Source: Gammaproteobacteria bacterium (GTDB lineage Bacteria; Pseudomonadota; Gammaproteobacteria; UBA6429; Thiohalophilaceae). From it: 7,517 nt of DNA. Made by a program: the position numbers and the translations under genes. Under the pieces are notes generated by a model, which saw only the letters and a list, made by a program, of their open reading frames with translations, searched no databases and was not told the origin of the DNA. Location of the stretch: positions 1 through 7,517 of the forward strand of contig JAHEIJ010000052.1 of the NCBI GenBank assembly GCA_024639445.1, in the 5' to 3' direction. Shown here one piece after another: positions 1 through 5,394 of the stretch (its first letter is position 1; each line of letters opens with the position of its first letter).

Positions 1-16
1 CGTTATAAGGTAAAAC

Positions 17-370
17 ATGAGACATATATTTGTATTGTTAATGCTTGCATTCTCGACATGCACCTTTGCGGATTCTTGTCGTGAAATAGCCAGATATGAT
101 GAGATGTTGTCAACCATTTATGTCGTGTGCCCTAATCTTCCAAAAGTCACAGACAAGCAAGCAGCAAATATAATTGAAACTATTTTTTCTTCAAGAAAGT
201 TTGTGCCAGATGAGTATCAAATATATTTCGTTGAATCTACAAATCATATTTCAGAGAAAAAAACAAAGTCAAAATCTCTGGTCGGTAGATACTATACTCA
301 TGACAGCCAATTAACTTTTTGGCCTAATCACCCAGCCAAGAAGCGAATAATACAGATAGAGAATAACTGA
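17..370 (+). CDS. Small exported protein of unknown function
   Basis: A 117-residue protein that I do not recognise. The first 18 residues look like a Sec signal peptide: a short basic start (MRH), a hydrophobic stretch (residues 4-13) and a likely cleavage after Thr-Phe-Ala18. The mature part is about 99 residues, lysine-rich, and has two cysteines (C21, C38) that could form a disulfide once exported. An AAGG Shine-Dalgarno lies six bases upstream of the ATG, which supports this start. The gene stands alone, followed by a hairpin and then a GTTAT boundary. That layout, the AT-rich composition and the small orphan product resemble an integron cassette gene; this is inference. I am confident that it is a gene but not of any role. 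Confidence 0.72.
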   Translation: MRHIFVLLMLAFSTCTFADSCREIARYDEMLSTIYVVCPNLPKVTDKQAANIIETIFSSRKFVPDEYQIYFVESTNHISEKKTKSKSLVGRYYTHDSQLTFWPNHPAKKRIIQIENN

Positions 371-388
371 CGCCTTCTAATAAGGCGT
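370..388 (+). terminator. Hairpin after the first gene, possible terminator
   Basis: A perfect 7-bp stem (ACGCCTT at 370-376 with AAGGCGT at 382-388) closes a 5-base loop and begins on the last base of the stop codon at 368-370. Only a short TTT run follows before an A-tract, so it is a weak intrinsic terminator. It may instead be part of the folded end of a gene cassette. Confidence 0.4.
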
Positions 389-430
389 TTAAAAAATAAC
401 GAAAACTAGGCTTGCGACCATTAACTCTCA

Positions 431-439
431 CGTTATGTG
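431..439 (+). other. Putative integron-like recombination boundary (R'-type)
   Basis: CGTTATGTG fits a relaxed attC R' core (GTTRRRY-like, as in many gammaproteobacterial cassettes that start GTTATG). Its reverse complement, CACATAAC, appears as an 8-base perfect match at 767-774, after the next gene. That is where a cassette's R'' is expected, because it pairs with the start of the same circular cassette. A similar CGTTATAAGG begins the window at base 1. This is suggestive only; the rest of the attC fold is poorly conserved. Confidence 0.35.
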
Positions 440-449
440 TAGAAGCAAA

Positions 450-764
450 ATGAAAACCTTCATTTACACCTCAATCTTTGCCGTGTTTATGAGCAGCACT
501 GTATTAGCGGACGACTCTACACATACCTTTGTGCCAGAACATGGCTATGTGCCAGATAAAGAAACTGCAATAAAAATAGCGGAAGCTATTTGGTTGCCGA
601 TTTACGGTGAAGGTATCTACAAGAAAAAACCTTTTGTCGCCAAACTGCAAGGTGAAATTTGGGTGATTCAGGGGAGCTTACCTTCACACATGCTTGGGGG
701 TGTTCCTACTGCAGAAATTTCAAAAACAACAGGTGAAATATTAAGAGTTAGTCATGATAAATAA
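450..764 (+). CDS. YbbC/YhhH family (NTF2-fold immunity-like) exported protein
   Basis: A 104-residue protein from the ATG at 450. An in-frame ATG at 435 is rejected because the signal peptide begins naturally at MKTF. A hydrophobic stretch (residues 4-19) leads to a probable cleavage after Val-Leu-Ala20. The mature part carries the YbbC/YhhH pattern as I remember it: G-Y-V-P-D-K-E-T-A-x-K-I-A-E-A-I-W (residues 32-48), then K-P-F-x-A-x-L, a Trp, G-x-L-P, G-G-x-P, and a final G-x-I-L-x-V-x-H. The family is known as an NTF2-like fold linked to immunity proteins of Rhs and other polymorphic toxins. No toxin gene is nearby, so it is an orphan here and its target is unknown. Family assignment is fairly sure; immunity function is inference. 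The Shine-Dalgarno is weak. Confidence 0.75.
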   Translation: MKTFIYTSIFAVFMSSTVLADDSTHTFVPEHGYVPDKETAIKIAEAIWLPIYGEGIYKKKPFVAKLQGEIWVIQGSLPSHMLGGVPTAEISKTTGEILRVSHDK

Positions 765-766
765 TA

Positions 767-830
767 CACATAACAGGTCATTAGAAACCGCAGTAACTTA
801 CGTGGCGCATTTTACCCAAACGTGATAAGC
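767..830 (+). other. Putative degenerate attC-like site after the YbbC/YhhH gene
   Basis: The site opens with an R''-like CACATAAC (767-774), perfectly complementary to GTTATGTG at 432-439. It ends about 60 bases on, at CGTGATAAGC (821-830), which differs by one base from a CGTTATAAGC-type R' core. The span falls within the usual attC size range. The inner arms pair only weakly (GGT near 776 with ACC near 815). It could be an old inactive site or a chance resemblance. Confidence 0.3.
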
Positions 831-832
831 AC

Positions 833-1315
833 ATGATTAATGATGAGTCGACAATTACATATACAAAACGAACAATAGCGTTTTGGGTTGTAATTATCGT
901 TATGTCGTTGTCTGTGATAATGCTTCTCCTGGGACAGACTATGGCGATTTTTAACTACGAATTCGCTGTGAGTCTGGGGATGCAGGAGGATGTTGGTGAA
1001 ATAAGTGAATTTGGCGTTCAACTTAACCGGGCATTTGGTGTGGGTGATACTCTTATATACATACCGTTAATTGTTCTTTCAATTATTGGGTTAAGCCTGA
1101 AAAAGAGATGGGCATTGTTCACGTCAGCTGCAGTGATGGGTATTTCATTATATTGGACTACCACTGCCGTTTTTTTATTTTGGTTTCTTGAAGGCGTACC
1201 AAACTACAGTTTTATCCCCGGGACAGAATATTGGATTTTTATAGTATTCTATTTGGTTTTTGGGTTGTGGGGTCTTTGGTACCTGATATACCGGGGTGAA
1301 AGCTTAATAAGGTAA
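833..1315 (+). CDS. Four-helix integral membrane protein, family not recognised
   Basis: A 160-residue protein with four predicted membrane helices, at about residues 14-37, 73-88, 92-119 and 132-153. The loop between helices 1 and 2 (residues 41-70) is acidic and probably extracytoplasmic. The loop between helices 2 and 3 holds the basic KKR cluster (90-92), which would sit in the cytoplasm. Aromatic residues are frequent in the last two helices (W93, W108, W117, W134, W146, W149). No catalytic motif is visible. There is no clear Shine-Dalgarno; the ATG at 833 is the first start, and an ATG that overlaps it in another frame is ignored. The next gene starts 27 bases downstream on the same strand, so the two may be co-transcribed. 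Confidence 0.7.
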   Translation: MINDESTITYTKRTIAFWVVIIVMSLSVIMLLLGQTMAIFNYEFAVSLGMQEDVGEISEFGVQLNRAFGVGDTLIYIPLIVLSIIGLSLKKRWALFTSAAVMGISLYWTTTAVFLFWFLEGVPNYSFIPGTEYWIFIVFYLVFGLWGLWYLIYRGESLIR

Positions 1316-1342
1316 TATGGTCATTGGGATTTTGCTGAAATT

Positions 1343-2137
1343 GTGAATCATTCAATGAAAATCGTAATACTACTTGGCATTACCATTATTTCAATAGGTA
1401 CCGTTTTATATTTCGTTCAGCCGATTCCCCAGGATCCCGCTTACCATCAATTTGCTGATCAGCGAGAATTTTTGGGTGTGCCAAACTTTCTGAATGTGTT
1501 CTCTAATCTTGCCTTTATAATAATTGGTGTTTATTGTCTGCGCAGTCTGGTTTCTCACACACATGATACTGTTGGGTTCACACATGATACTGTTGGGTTC
1601 ACTCCCAAAAGTGCCTGTTATATTTTCTTTATTGGCCTGATTCTTACCGGCTTTGGTTCCGGCTATTATCATCTGTCACCCACCAATCAGACGCTGGTTT
1701 GGGACAGACTGCCAATGGCTGTTGCGTTTATGGCGCTGTTCTCGTTTTTCCTGTCCGAGCATATTAGTGCACGAGTGGGATCGAGACTTCTCTGGCCCTT
1801 ATTGGCCTTGGGTGTTTTCTCAGTCCTCTACTGGATTTATACAGAAAATCGCGGAGTTGGCGATCTCCGCCTCTATGCGCTGGTTCAGTTCCTGCCGGTA
1901 CTGTTAATTCCGTTAATTCTTATCTTGTTTCCTTCCGGGAATTATCAGAAGAAATATCTCTGGTATATTATTGCTTTTTATGCGCTGGCAAAAATTACCG
2001 AGCATTATGATCATGAGATCATGAAGGTACTGTCCATTAGCGGACATACGCTGAAGCATATTTTTGCCTCTCTCACCGGCATTGCCTTCCTGAGCATGAT
2101 TTTATCCTGGCAAGCTAACGTGGCAAAAATAGAGTGA
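1343..2137 (+). CDS. CREST-superfamily membrane hydrolase, alkaline ceramidase-like
   Basis: A 264-residue protein with about seven membrane helices. It carries the hallmarks of the CREST superfamily (alkaline ceramidases, PAQR receptors, Per1): F-x-N-V-x-S-N-L (residues 49-56), G-S-G-Y-Y-H at 105-110, W-D-R-L-P-M (120-125), and a late H-T-L-K-H (235-239). In alkaline ceramidases the equivalent three histidines hold zinc, and the serine and aspartate act in catalysis; here these would be H110, H235, H239, S106 and D121. The likely reaction is hydrolysis of an amide bond in a membrane lipid. The substrate is unknown, because many bacteria with this family are not known to make ceramides. Residues 72-86 include a duplicated seven-residue loop segment. 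The start is uncertain: GTG at 1343 or ATG at 1355, neither with a good Shine-Dalgarno. Confidence 0.78.
   Translation: MNHSMKIVILLGITIISIGTVLYFVQPIPQDPAYHQFADQREFLGVPNFLNVFSNLAFIIIGVYCLRSLVSHTHDTVGFTHDTVGFTPKSACYIFFIGLILTGFGSGYYHLSPTNQTLVWDRLPMAVAFMALFSFFLSEHISARVGSRLLWPLLALGVFSVLYWIYTENRGVGDLRLYALVQFLPVLLIPLILILFPSGNYQKKYLWYIIAFYALAKITEHYDHEIMKVLSISGHTLKHIFASLTGIAFLSMILSWQANVAKIE
1558..1599 (+). repeat. Perfect 21-bp tandem duplication inside the ceramidase-like gene
   Basis: Two identical 21-base units (1558-1578 and 1579-1599), with three further matching bases (CAC, 1600-1602). The duplication is in frame, so the reading frame survives and the protein gains the seven residues T-H-D-T-V-G-F a second time. 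It lies in the loop between the second and third membrane helices, before the catalytic G-S-G-Y-Y-H segment. The absence of any divergence suggests a recent slippage event. Confidence 0.95.
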
Positions 2138-2178
2138 ACTGAATATTACTTGATGCAATTTCAAAATTAATACAATAA

Positions 2179-2206
2179 AAAAAGGGCCAGTTACCTGGCC
2201 CTTTTT
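2179..2206. terminator. Strong bidirectional intrinsic terminator
   Basis: A perfect 12-bp stem (AAAAAGGGCCAG at 2179-2190 with its complement at 2195-2206) with loop TTAC. It is flanked by A-runs on the left and T-runs on the right. It sits between the ceramidase-like gene ending at 2137 and the convergent coiled-coil gene ending at 2232, so it can end transcription from both sides. Confidence 0.93.
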
Positions 2207-2231
2207 AATTACCCTTAAAGCAGTTGCTTGC

Positions 2232-3407
2232 TTATAACGAGCGAGCCGCGATGAGCATAATAGTCATATCCTGCGCACCAAGAATAGCAGCCTGGGTGGT
2301 GGCTACGTTGACGTTCATGGCTTGCTGGGTCAACAGGATCTGCTCCGCCTGCAGGCCAATGTTGTCGGCCATTACCAGGATGAGATCGCCCATTTCCAGG
2401 ATACGGTTGGCCATCACACCGATATCAGCGGACAACTGCAACATGCTTTGCAGGGAGTCCGTCAGGTTCCGATCAGATGTGATTGCCTGTATTCCTTCGA
2501 TGGCAACGACATAACCGTCGATTGCGGTAGCCAGCGCGGTCAACATCAGCGACATGTTACCCAGCTGCACCATGGCATCGGCACTGATGGTCATGGTGTT
2601 TGCGGCGGCATCGGCAGAAATGGCGTCATTGGTGAGGCTGACATCGTTCAGGAAGGCCTTGACGTCGACCGCGACAGCTTCCAGTTGGTTATCCATGGTT
2701 AGGGGGCCGAACGTGACCGCCGCCATGCGCGCGGCCAGCAGGTTACCCTCGACAATGAGTGTCGCAAAACTCAAATCATAAGTGGCATCTTCCACCACGG
2801 ATACCAGCGTCAGCGCATTGGTCTGGGTTTGTAGAATTGAGTTGGTGGTCAGGGCTACGTTCTGGTTCTGCAGTTCCTGGGTCAGCAGGATACGATCCGC
2901 CATCAGGCCAATGTTGTCGGACATGACCAGGATGTTATCGGCCATTTCACCGATACGGTCGGCCATGGTACCGATATCGTCAGACAGTTGCAGCATGGCG
3001 ACAATACCGTCCTTGATCGTCATAGCATCAGCCGCGGTGGACACAGCATTCAGATCCACTGACAGTCGCAGGGATTCATTGGCAATCCCGGTACCGGTGA
3101 CGAACAAATCATCAAGTGCGGTGAGCACATCGGCGTCGACCGACAGCGGTGCGGCCAGACTGTCGTTGATGGCGGTGATGCTGTTGACCAGGTCGCGGGT
3201 CGCCTGGCTGGCGTTGGCCAACGGACCGCAGACGGAATCGGCGGACAGGTTAATGCCGGCAAGCTGTGTATTCAGCGCAGTGGCCTGGCTGTTCAGATCC
3301 TGCAAATCGGTCAGCAGGCTGGCCTTGGCTGCGATTGCGGTGTGGGAAAACATGAGTGCAACCAGCAGAAGCAATGGGGCTGCGAGATTACGAATATTAA
3401 ACAACAT
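2232..3407 (-). CDS. Exported repeat coiled-coil protein, second of a paralogous pair
   Basis: A 391-residue protein of unrecognised family. A Sec signal peptide (residues 1-27) ends near Ala-Ile-Ala-Ala. The mature part has four regions: an N-terminal domain (28-137) with the only mature cysteine, C60, and an A-A-P-L-S segment (85-89); module 1 (138-202) of uninterrupted heptads with Ile at a and Met at d; a middle region (203-321) rich in Ala, Asp and Thr; and module 2 (322-386), a diverged copy of module 1. Both modules contain I-L-V-M-[AS]-D-N-I-G and then I-L-L-T-Q. No membrane helix is seen after the signal peptide, so the product is probably periplasmic or secreted. An AGGAG Shine-Dalgarno lies 8 bases before the ATG. 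It follows its paralog by 29 bases with no terminator between, so they are probably one operon. Function is unknown; a structural fibre, scaffold or helical toxin-like protein are all possible. Confidence 0.88.
   Translation of the reverse strand: MLFNIRNLAAPLLLLVALMFSHTAIAAKASLLTDLQDLNSQATALNTQLAGINLSADSVCGPLANASQATRDLVNSITAINDSLAAPLSVDADVLTALDDLFVTGTGIANESLRLSVDLNAVSTAADAMTIKDGIVAMLQLSDDIGTMADRIGEMADNILVMSDNIGLMADRILLTQELQNQNVALTTNSILQTQTNALTLVSVVEDATYDLSFATLIVEGNLLAARMAAVTFGPLTMDNQLEAVAVDVKAFLNDVSLTNDAISADAAANTMTISADAMVQLGNMSLMLTALATAIDGYVVAIEGIQAITSDRNLTDSLQSMLQLSADIGVMANRILEMGDLILVMADNIGLQAEQILLTQQAMNVNVATTQAAILGAQDMTIMLIAARSL
2250..2444 (-). repeat. Heptad module, copy 2 of the downstream paralog
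   Basis: Residues 322-386 of the downstream protein. The heptads run MLQLSAD, IGVMANR, ILEMGDL, ILVMADN, IGLQAEQ, ILLTQQA, then a T-Q/A-Q rich tail. This is the most degenerate of the four copies (Met replaced by Gln in the fifth heptad), but the I-L-V-M-A-D-N-I-G block is intact. It ends close to the C-terminus. Confidence 0.85.
2802..2996 (-). repeat. Heptad module, copy 1 of the downstream paralog
   Basis: Residues 138-202 of the downstream protein. The heptads are MLQLSDD, IGTMADR, IGEMADN, ILVMSDN, IGLMADR, ILLTQEL, QNQNVAL. It is very close to copy 1 of the upstream paralog in both protein and DNA sequence. Confidence 0.88.
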
Positions 3408-3415
3408 GGATATTT

Positions 3416-3420
3416 CTCCT
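3416..3420 (-). promoter_or_regulatory. Shine-Dalgarno of the downstream coiled-coil gene
   Basis: Read on the minus strand this is AGGAG, eight bases before the ATG at 3407. It lies in the 29-base gap between the two paralogs, so the second gene is translated from its own site on a shared message. Confidence 0.8.
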
Positions 3421-3436
3421 AATCCAACAGGTGCCG

Positions 3437-4597
3437 TTACAGGCCCATGTTCTTGATGACAGTGATAGTGACATTCTGCGCGGTCAGCACGGAGCTTTGG
3501 GTCAGCTCGATATTGATCTGCTGAATGTTTTGCGTGTCCACGATACGTCCGGACATGGCACCGATGTTGTCCGCCATGACAATGATCTTGTCACTCATTT
3601 CCATGATGCGATCCGACATAATGCCGATGTCCTGTGCCAGTCGCAGCATGGCTACCGTGGCATCACTGAGAATGATGTTGTCCGTCACTGGGGCAAGGGC
3701 ATTAACGGCATTGGCGTAGGTTTCCAGTGAAACGGCCAGCGCCTTGTGAATGCTGGACAGATCACCGAGCAGGGTCAGGGTGTCGCCATTGATATAGTGG
3801 CTGGCACTCTGGCTGTTTTGCATCGCCAGGGTGTACAGGCTGACGGTCTGGTTGAGCACGGCAGTGGTGTTCAGCTCCAGTGTAGCCAACTCGCTCGCCA
3901 TGTTGGTCTCGGTGAGCACGGTGTTCGCCATGTTGGTGGCGAGCAGTTGGGTTTCTTCATTCAGCAGGCCGAGGCTGAGGTTATAGCCGATACTGGAAAG
4001 GCTGTCGCTCAGGGCAACCATGTTTTGCTGGGTCACCAGGATGGCTGCCTGGGTCAGCGCGACATTACTGCTTTGTAATTGCTGGGTGATAAGAATGCGA
4101 TCCGCCATGAGGCCAATGTTGTCGGCCATCACCAGGATACGATCCGCCATTTCCAGGATACGATCCGCCATGGTGCCGATATCATCGGACAGGCGCAGCA
4201 TGGCGCTGAGGGCGGCCCGGTATTCGACTAAATCGTAGGTGTTTTCAATGCTGAGCAGATCCCAGGAGAGGGTACTACTACCGCTGGCCATGCTCAGGAC
4301 CCTGTTACTGAGGGCGTCGAGTGAGATCAGGTCTTCCGTGGTCAGGCTCAGCGGGGCAGCCAGCTGGGCGGTGACCGTCTCAAGGCTGACGATGTAGTCC
4401 TCAATGGAGGTATTCAGTGTGCCCAGATCTGTGCAGGCGGTGCCATTCTGGATGGTAATGGCGTTGAGATCAGTGCTGATCAGGTCAAGATCGGCCACCA
4501 GGGTGTCCAGATCGGTGGTCAGGTTCGCGTTGGCCTGGACGGCAAACAGCGACAGTAATAGGGTCAGAGCAGCCGCTCTGAACGGAGTAAATCGCAT
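3437..4597 (-). CDS. Exported repeat coiled-coil protein, first of a paralogous pair
   Basis: A 386-residue protein of unrecognised family, homologous along its length to the product of the next gene. The start chosen is the ATG at 4597, because a GAGGAA Shine-Dalgarno precedes it and a clear signal peptide follows (residues 1-24, cleavage after Ala-Asn-Ala). The frame stays open to 4744, but that extension is polar and would bury the signal peptide. The mature protein has an N-terminal domain with one cysteine (C55) and A-A-P-L-S (80-84), module 1 (133-191) of seven or more unbroken Ile/Met heptads, a Leu/Thr/Asn-rich middle region (192-316), and module 2 (317-380). Ile at a and Met at d would give a coiled-coil core; the f position is nearly always Asp. 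It is probably periplasmic or secreted. The role is unknown. Confidence 0.88.
   Translation of the reverse strand: MRFTPFRAAALTLLLSLFAVQANANLTTDLDTLVADLDLISTDLNAITIQNGTACTDLGTLNTSIEDYIVSLETVTAQLAAPLSLTTEDLISLDALSNRVLSMASGSSTLSWDLLSIENTYDLVEYRAALSAMLRLSDDIGTMADRILEMADRILVMADNIGLMADRILITQQLQSSNVALTQAAILVTQQNMVALSDSLSSIGYNLSLGLLNEETQLLATNMANTVLTETNMASELATLELNTTAVLNQTVSLYTLAMQNSQSASHYINGDTLTLLGDLSSIHKALAVSLETYANAVNALAPVTDNIILSDATVAMLRLAQDIGIMSDRIMEMSDKIIVMADNIGAMSGRIVDTQNIQQINIELTQSSVLTAQNVTITVIKNMGL
3458..3649 (-). repeat. Heptad module, copy 2 of the upstream paralog
   Basis: Residues 317-380 of the upstream protein. The heptads are MLRLAQD, IGIMSDR, IMEMSDK, IIVMADN, IGAMSGR, IVDTQNI, then a T-Q rich tail. 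It matches copy 2 of the downstream protein in position, close to the C-terminus. Confidence 0.85.
4025..4201 (-). repeat. Heptad module, copy 1 of the upstream paralog
   Basis: Residues 133-191 of the upstream protein. The heptads are MLRLSDD, IGTMADR, ILEMADR, ILVMADN, IGLMADR, ILITQQL, QSSNVAL. It is the most regular of the four copies. At DNA level a 19-base string recurs exactly with a 21-base period (4132-4150 and 4153-4171), so heptads have been duplicated or kept alike. Confidence 0.9.
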
Positions 4598-4603
4598 CAG
4601 GTA

Positions 4604-4609
4604 TTCCTC
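4604..4609 (-). promoter_or_regulatory. Shine-Dalgarno that fixes the start of the upstream coiled-coil gene
   Basis: Read on the minus strand this is GAGGAA, six bases before the ATG at 4597. It supports that start over the in-frame ATG at 4744, which has no such signal. Confidence 0.75.
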
Positions 4610-4651
4610 ATATGGTTGATTGTTACCGGCGCCGCGGGTGTTGCTTGCAGG

Positions 4652-4673
4652 CGTAATCGGGTCCCTGATTACG
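4652..4673. promoter_or_regulatory. Perfect inverted repeat in the leader of the coiled-coil operon
   Basis: CGTAATC (4652-4658) pairs with GATTACG (4667-4673), and inner G:T and G:C pairs extend the stem to about nine. On the plus strand it is followed by ATTTTTG, like a terminator, but no plus-strand gene ends nearby. On the minus strand it would form in the message about 40 bases before the Shine-Dalgarno. It may be an operator or an mRNA-stabilising hairpin. Confidence 0.5.
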
Positions 4674-4716
4674 ATTTTTGTGTTATTTGGTGAGTTCCAC
4701 TCGTGCGGCGCTTTAC

Positions 4717-4733
4717 CCGACAAGGTTTGTCGG
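4717..4733. promoter_or_regulatory. Second perfect inverted repeat in the same leader
   Basis: CCGACAA (4717-4723) and TTGTCGG (4727-4733) form a perfect 7-bp stem with a 3-base loop. It lies just downstream of the putative -10 box of the minus-strand operon, so it would be close to the 5' end of the message. It could also be a binding site for a dimeric regulator. Confidence 0.45.
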
Positions 4734-4745
4734 AGAATTTGCAAT

Positions 4746-4751
4746 ATTATA
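4746..4751 (-). promoter_or_regulatory. Putative -10 box of the coiled-coil operon
   Basis: On the minus strand this reads exactly TATAAT, in an AT-rich stretch. Transcription would start near 4739 and give a leader of about 140 bases. No good -35 box is found at normal spacing (a TTGAAT lies 24 bases upstream, too far), so an activator or chance occurrence is possible. Confidence 0.4.
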
Positions 4752-5117
4752 AACGGTTAATATTAGAAAAGACTAATTCAAAGGTATGAAATATTGTGAT
4801 GATTACCATAAAAATGAAGAAAGTAATCTTATTTTCTTGCCATGAATAACATATAAACCGTGTGGTATTTGCTGTCAGCAGCTGTTTTGTAGCACTAACA
4901 GGAGACAAAATCCTATTGAGCACTATCAGCAAAAATTATTTGTATCGTTAAAACTTAAAACAGCTTTCTCAACCCATTCAAATATTGGCGCCAAGTATAT
5001 AACGATTGATAGTCTTCAAATGTATTAGGCAGTGACGTATTCAGCCGGGGTTCAGGCCCGAAGAGGATAATGTGACGATGCAGTAATGAGTGAGCAAATA
5101 ATATAGAGGGCCAATTC

Positions 5118-5390
5118 ATGAAGCGTCTATCGTCACTGAAAAGGAAAACAGCACTTGCAGCTATCGTCGCCATTGTGTGTGCTGGTTTAGTTCTTTCTGA
5201 CATGGTATATGCTGATATACGTACCAGGGCTATTGTCACCGTGTATTCCGAAGGCAAAGTACTGGCTACCTATAAGGCAACGGCACGAGGTTATATGGAC
5301 AATCATTGTTATGTATTCAATGTAAGAAAAGGGGTTCGGGATCTGGAAATTCGTGTCTGTGGCACCTTTACCGTCGAGGACGTACGTTAA
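5118..5390 (+). CDS. Small exported or membrane-anchored protein of unknown function
   Basis: A 90-residue protein that I do not recognise. It has a very basic N-terminus (MKRLSSLKRK), a hydrophobic stretch (11-26) and a possible signal cleavage after Val-Tyr-Ala32; if uncleaved, it would be a membrane anchor. The remaining ~58 residues look beta-rich and contain two cysteines (C64, C81) that could form a disulfide outside the cytoplasm. A third cysteine (C21) lies within the hydrophobic stretch but is not in a lipobox. A GAGGG Shine-Dalgarno stands seven bases before the ATG. Only four bases separate its stop from the ybaK start, so the two are probably translated from one message. Confidence 0.72.
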   Translation: MKRLSSLKRKTALAAIVAIVCAGLVLSDMVYADIRTRAIVTVYSEGKVLATYKATARGYMDNHCYVFNVRKGVRDLEIRVCGTFTVEDVR

Positions 5391-5394
5391 TACA

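Larger units (their letters stand above)
4598..5117. other. Divergent intergenic region holding the leader of the coiled-coil operon
   Basis: About 520 bases without a convincing gene, between the divergent starts at 4597 (minus) and 5118 (plus). The half next to the minus-strand operon holds two perfect inverted repeats and a TATAAT-like box on the minus strand. The stretch 4740-5000 is AT-rich. Short frames here have no Shine-Dalgarno and no protein-like composition. No clear promoter for the plus-strand gene at 5118 could be singled out. Confidence 0.6.

Noticed and set aside
361..437. Full attC site after the first gene
   Set aside because: ATAAC elements and a GTTAT core are present, but the choice of R'' is ambiguous (361-367 or 394-400) and the inner arms do not pair well, so no separate site is called.
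2322..3730. Several plus-strand open frames opposite the coiled-coil genes (for example 2782-3456)
   Set aside because: They are antisense shadows of a GC-richer repetitive gene pair; the minus-strand frames have signal peptides, Shine-Dalgarno sites and matching repeat structure.
4025..4201. Short regular DNA repeats that could suggest a CRISPR array
   Set aside because: The 21-base period equals one coiled-coil heptad, the repeats are coding, and there are no unique spacers.
4652..4680. Plus-strand terminator formed by the inverted repeat and following T-run
   Set aside because: No plus-strand gene ends before it; the sequence lies in the leader of a minus-strand operon, so a regulatory role is more likely.
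4598..4744. Upstream extension of the first coiled-coil gene to an ATG at 4744
   Set aside because: It adds 49 polar residues before a good signal peptide, lacks a Shine-Dalgarno, and covers both inverted repeats of the leader.
4747..4932. Minus-strand frame of 61 codons in the AT-rich intergenic stretch
   Set aside because: It has low complexity and no Shine-Dalgarno, and it overlaps the putative promoter of the coiled-coil operon.
4955..5257. Minus-strand frame of 100 codons
   Set aside because: It overlaps the well-supported start and signal peptide of the plus-strand gene at 5118 and has no Shine-Dalgarno or recognisable domain.
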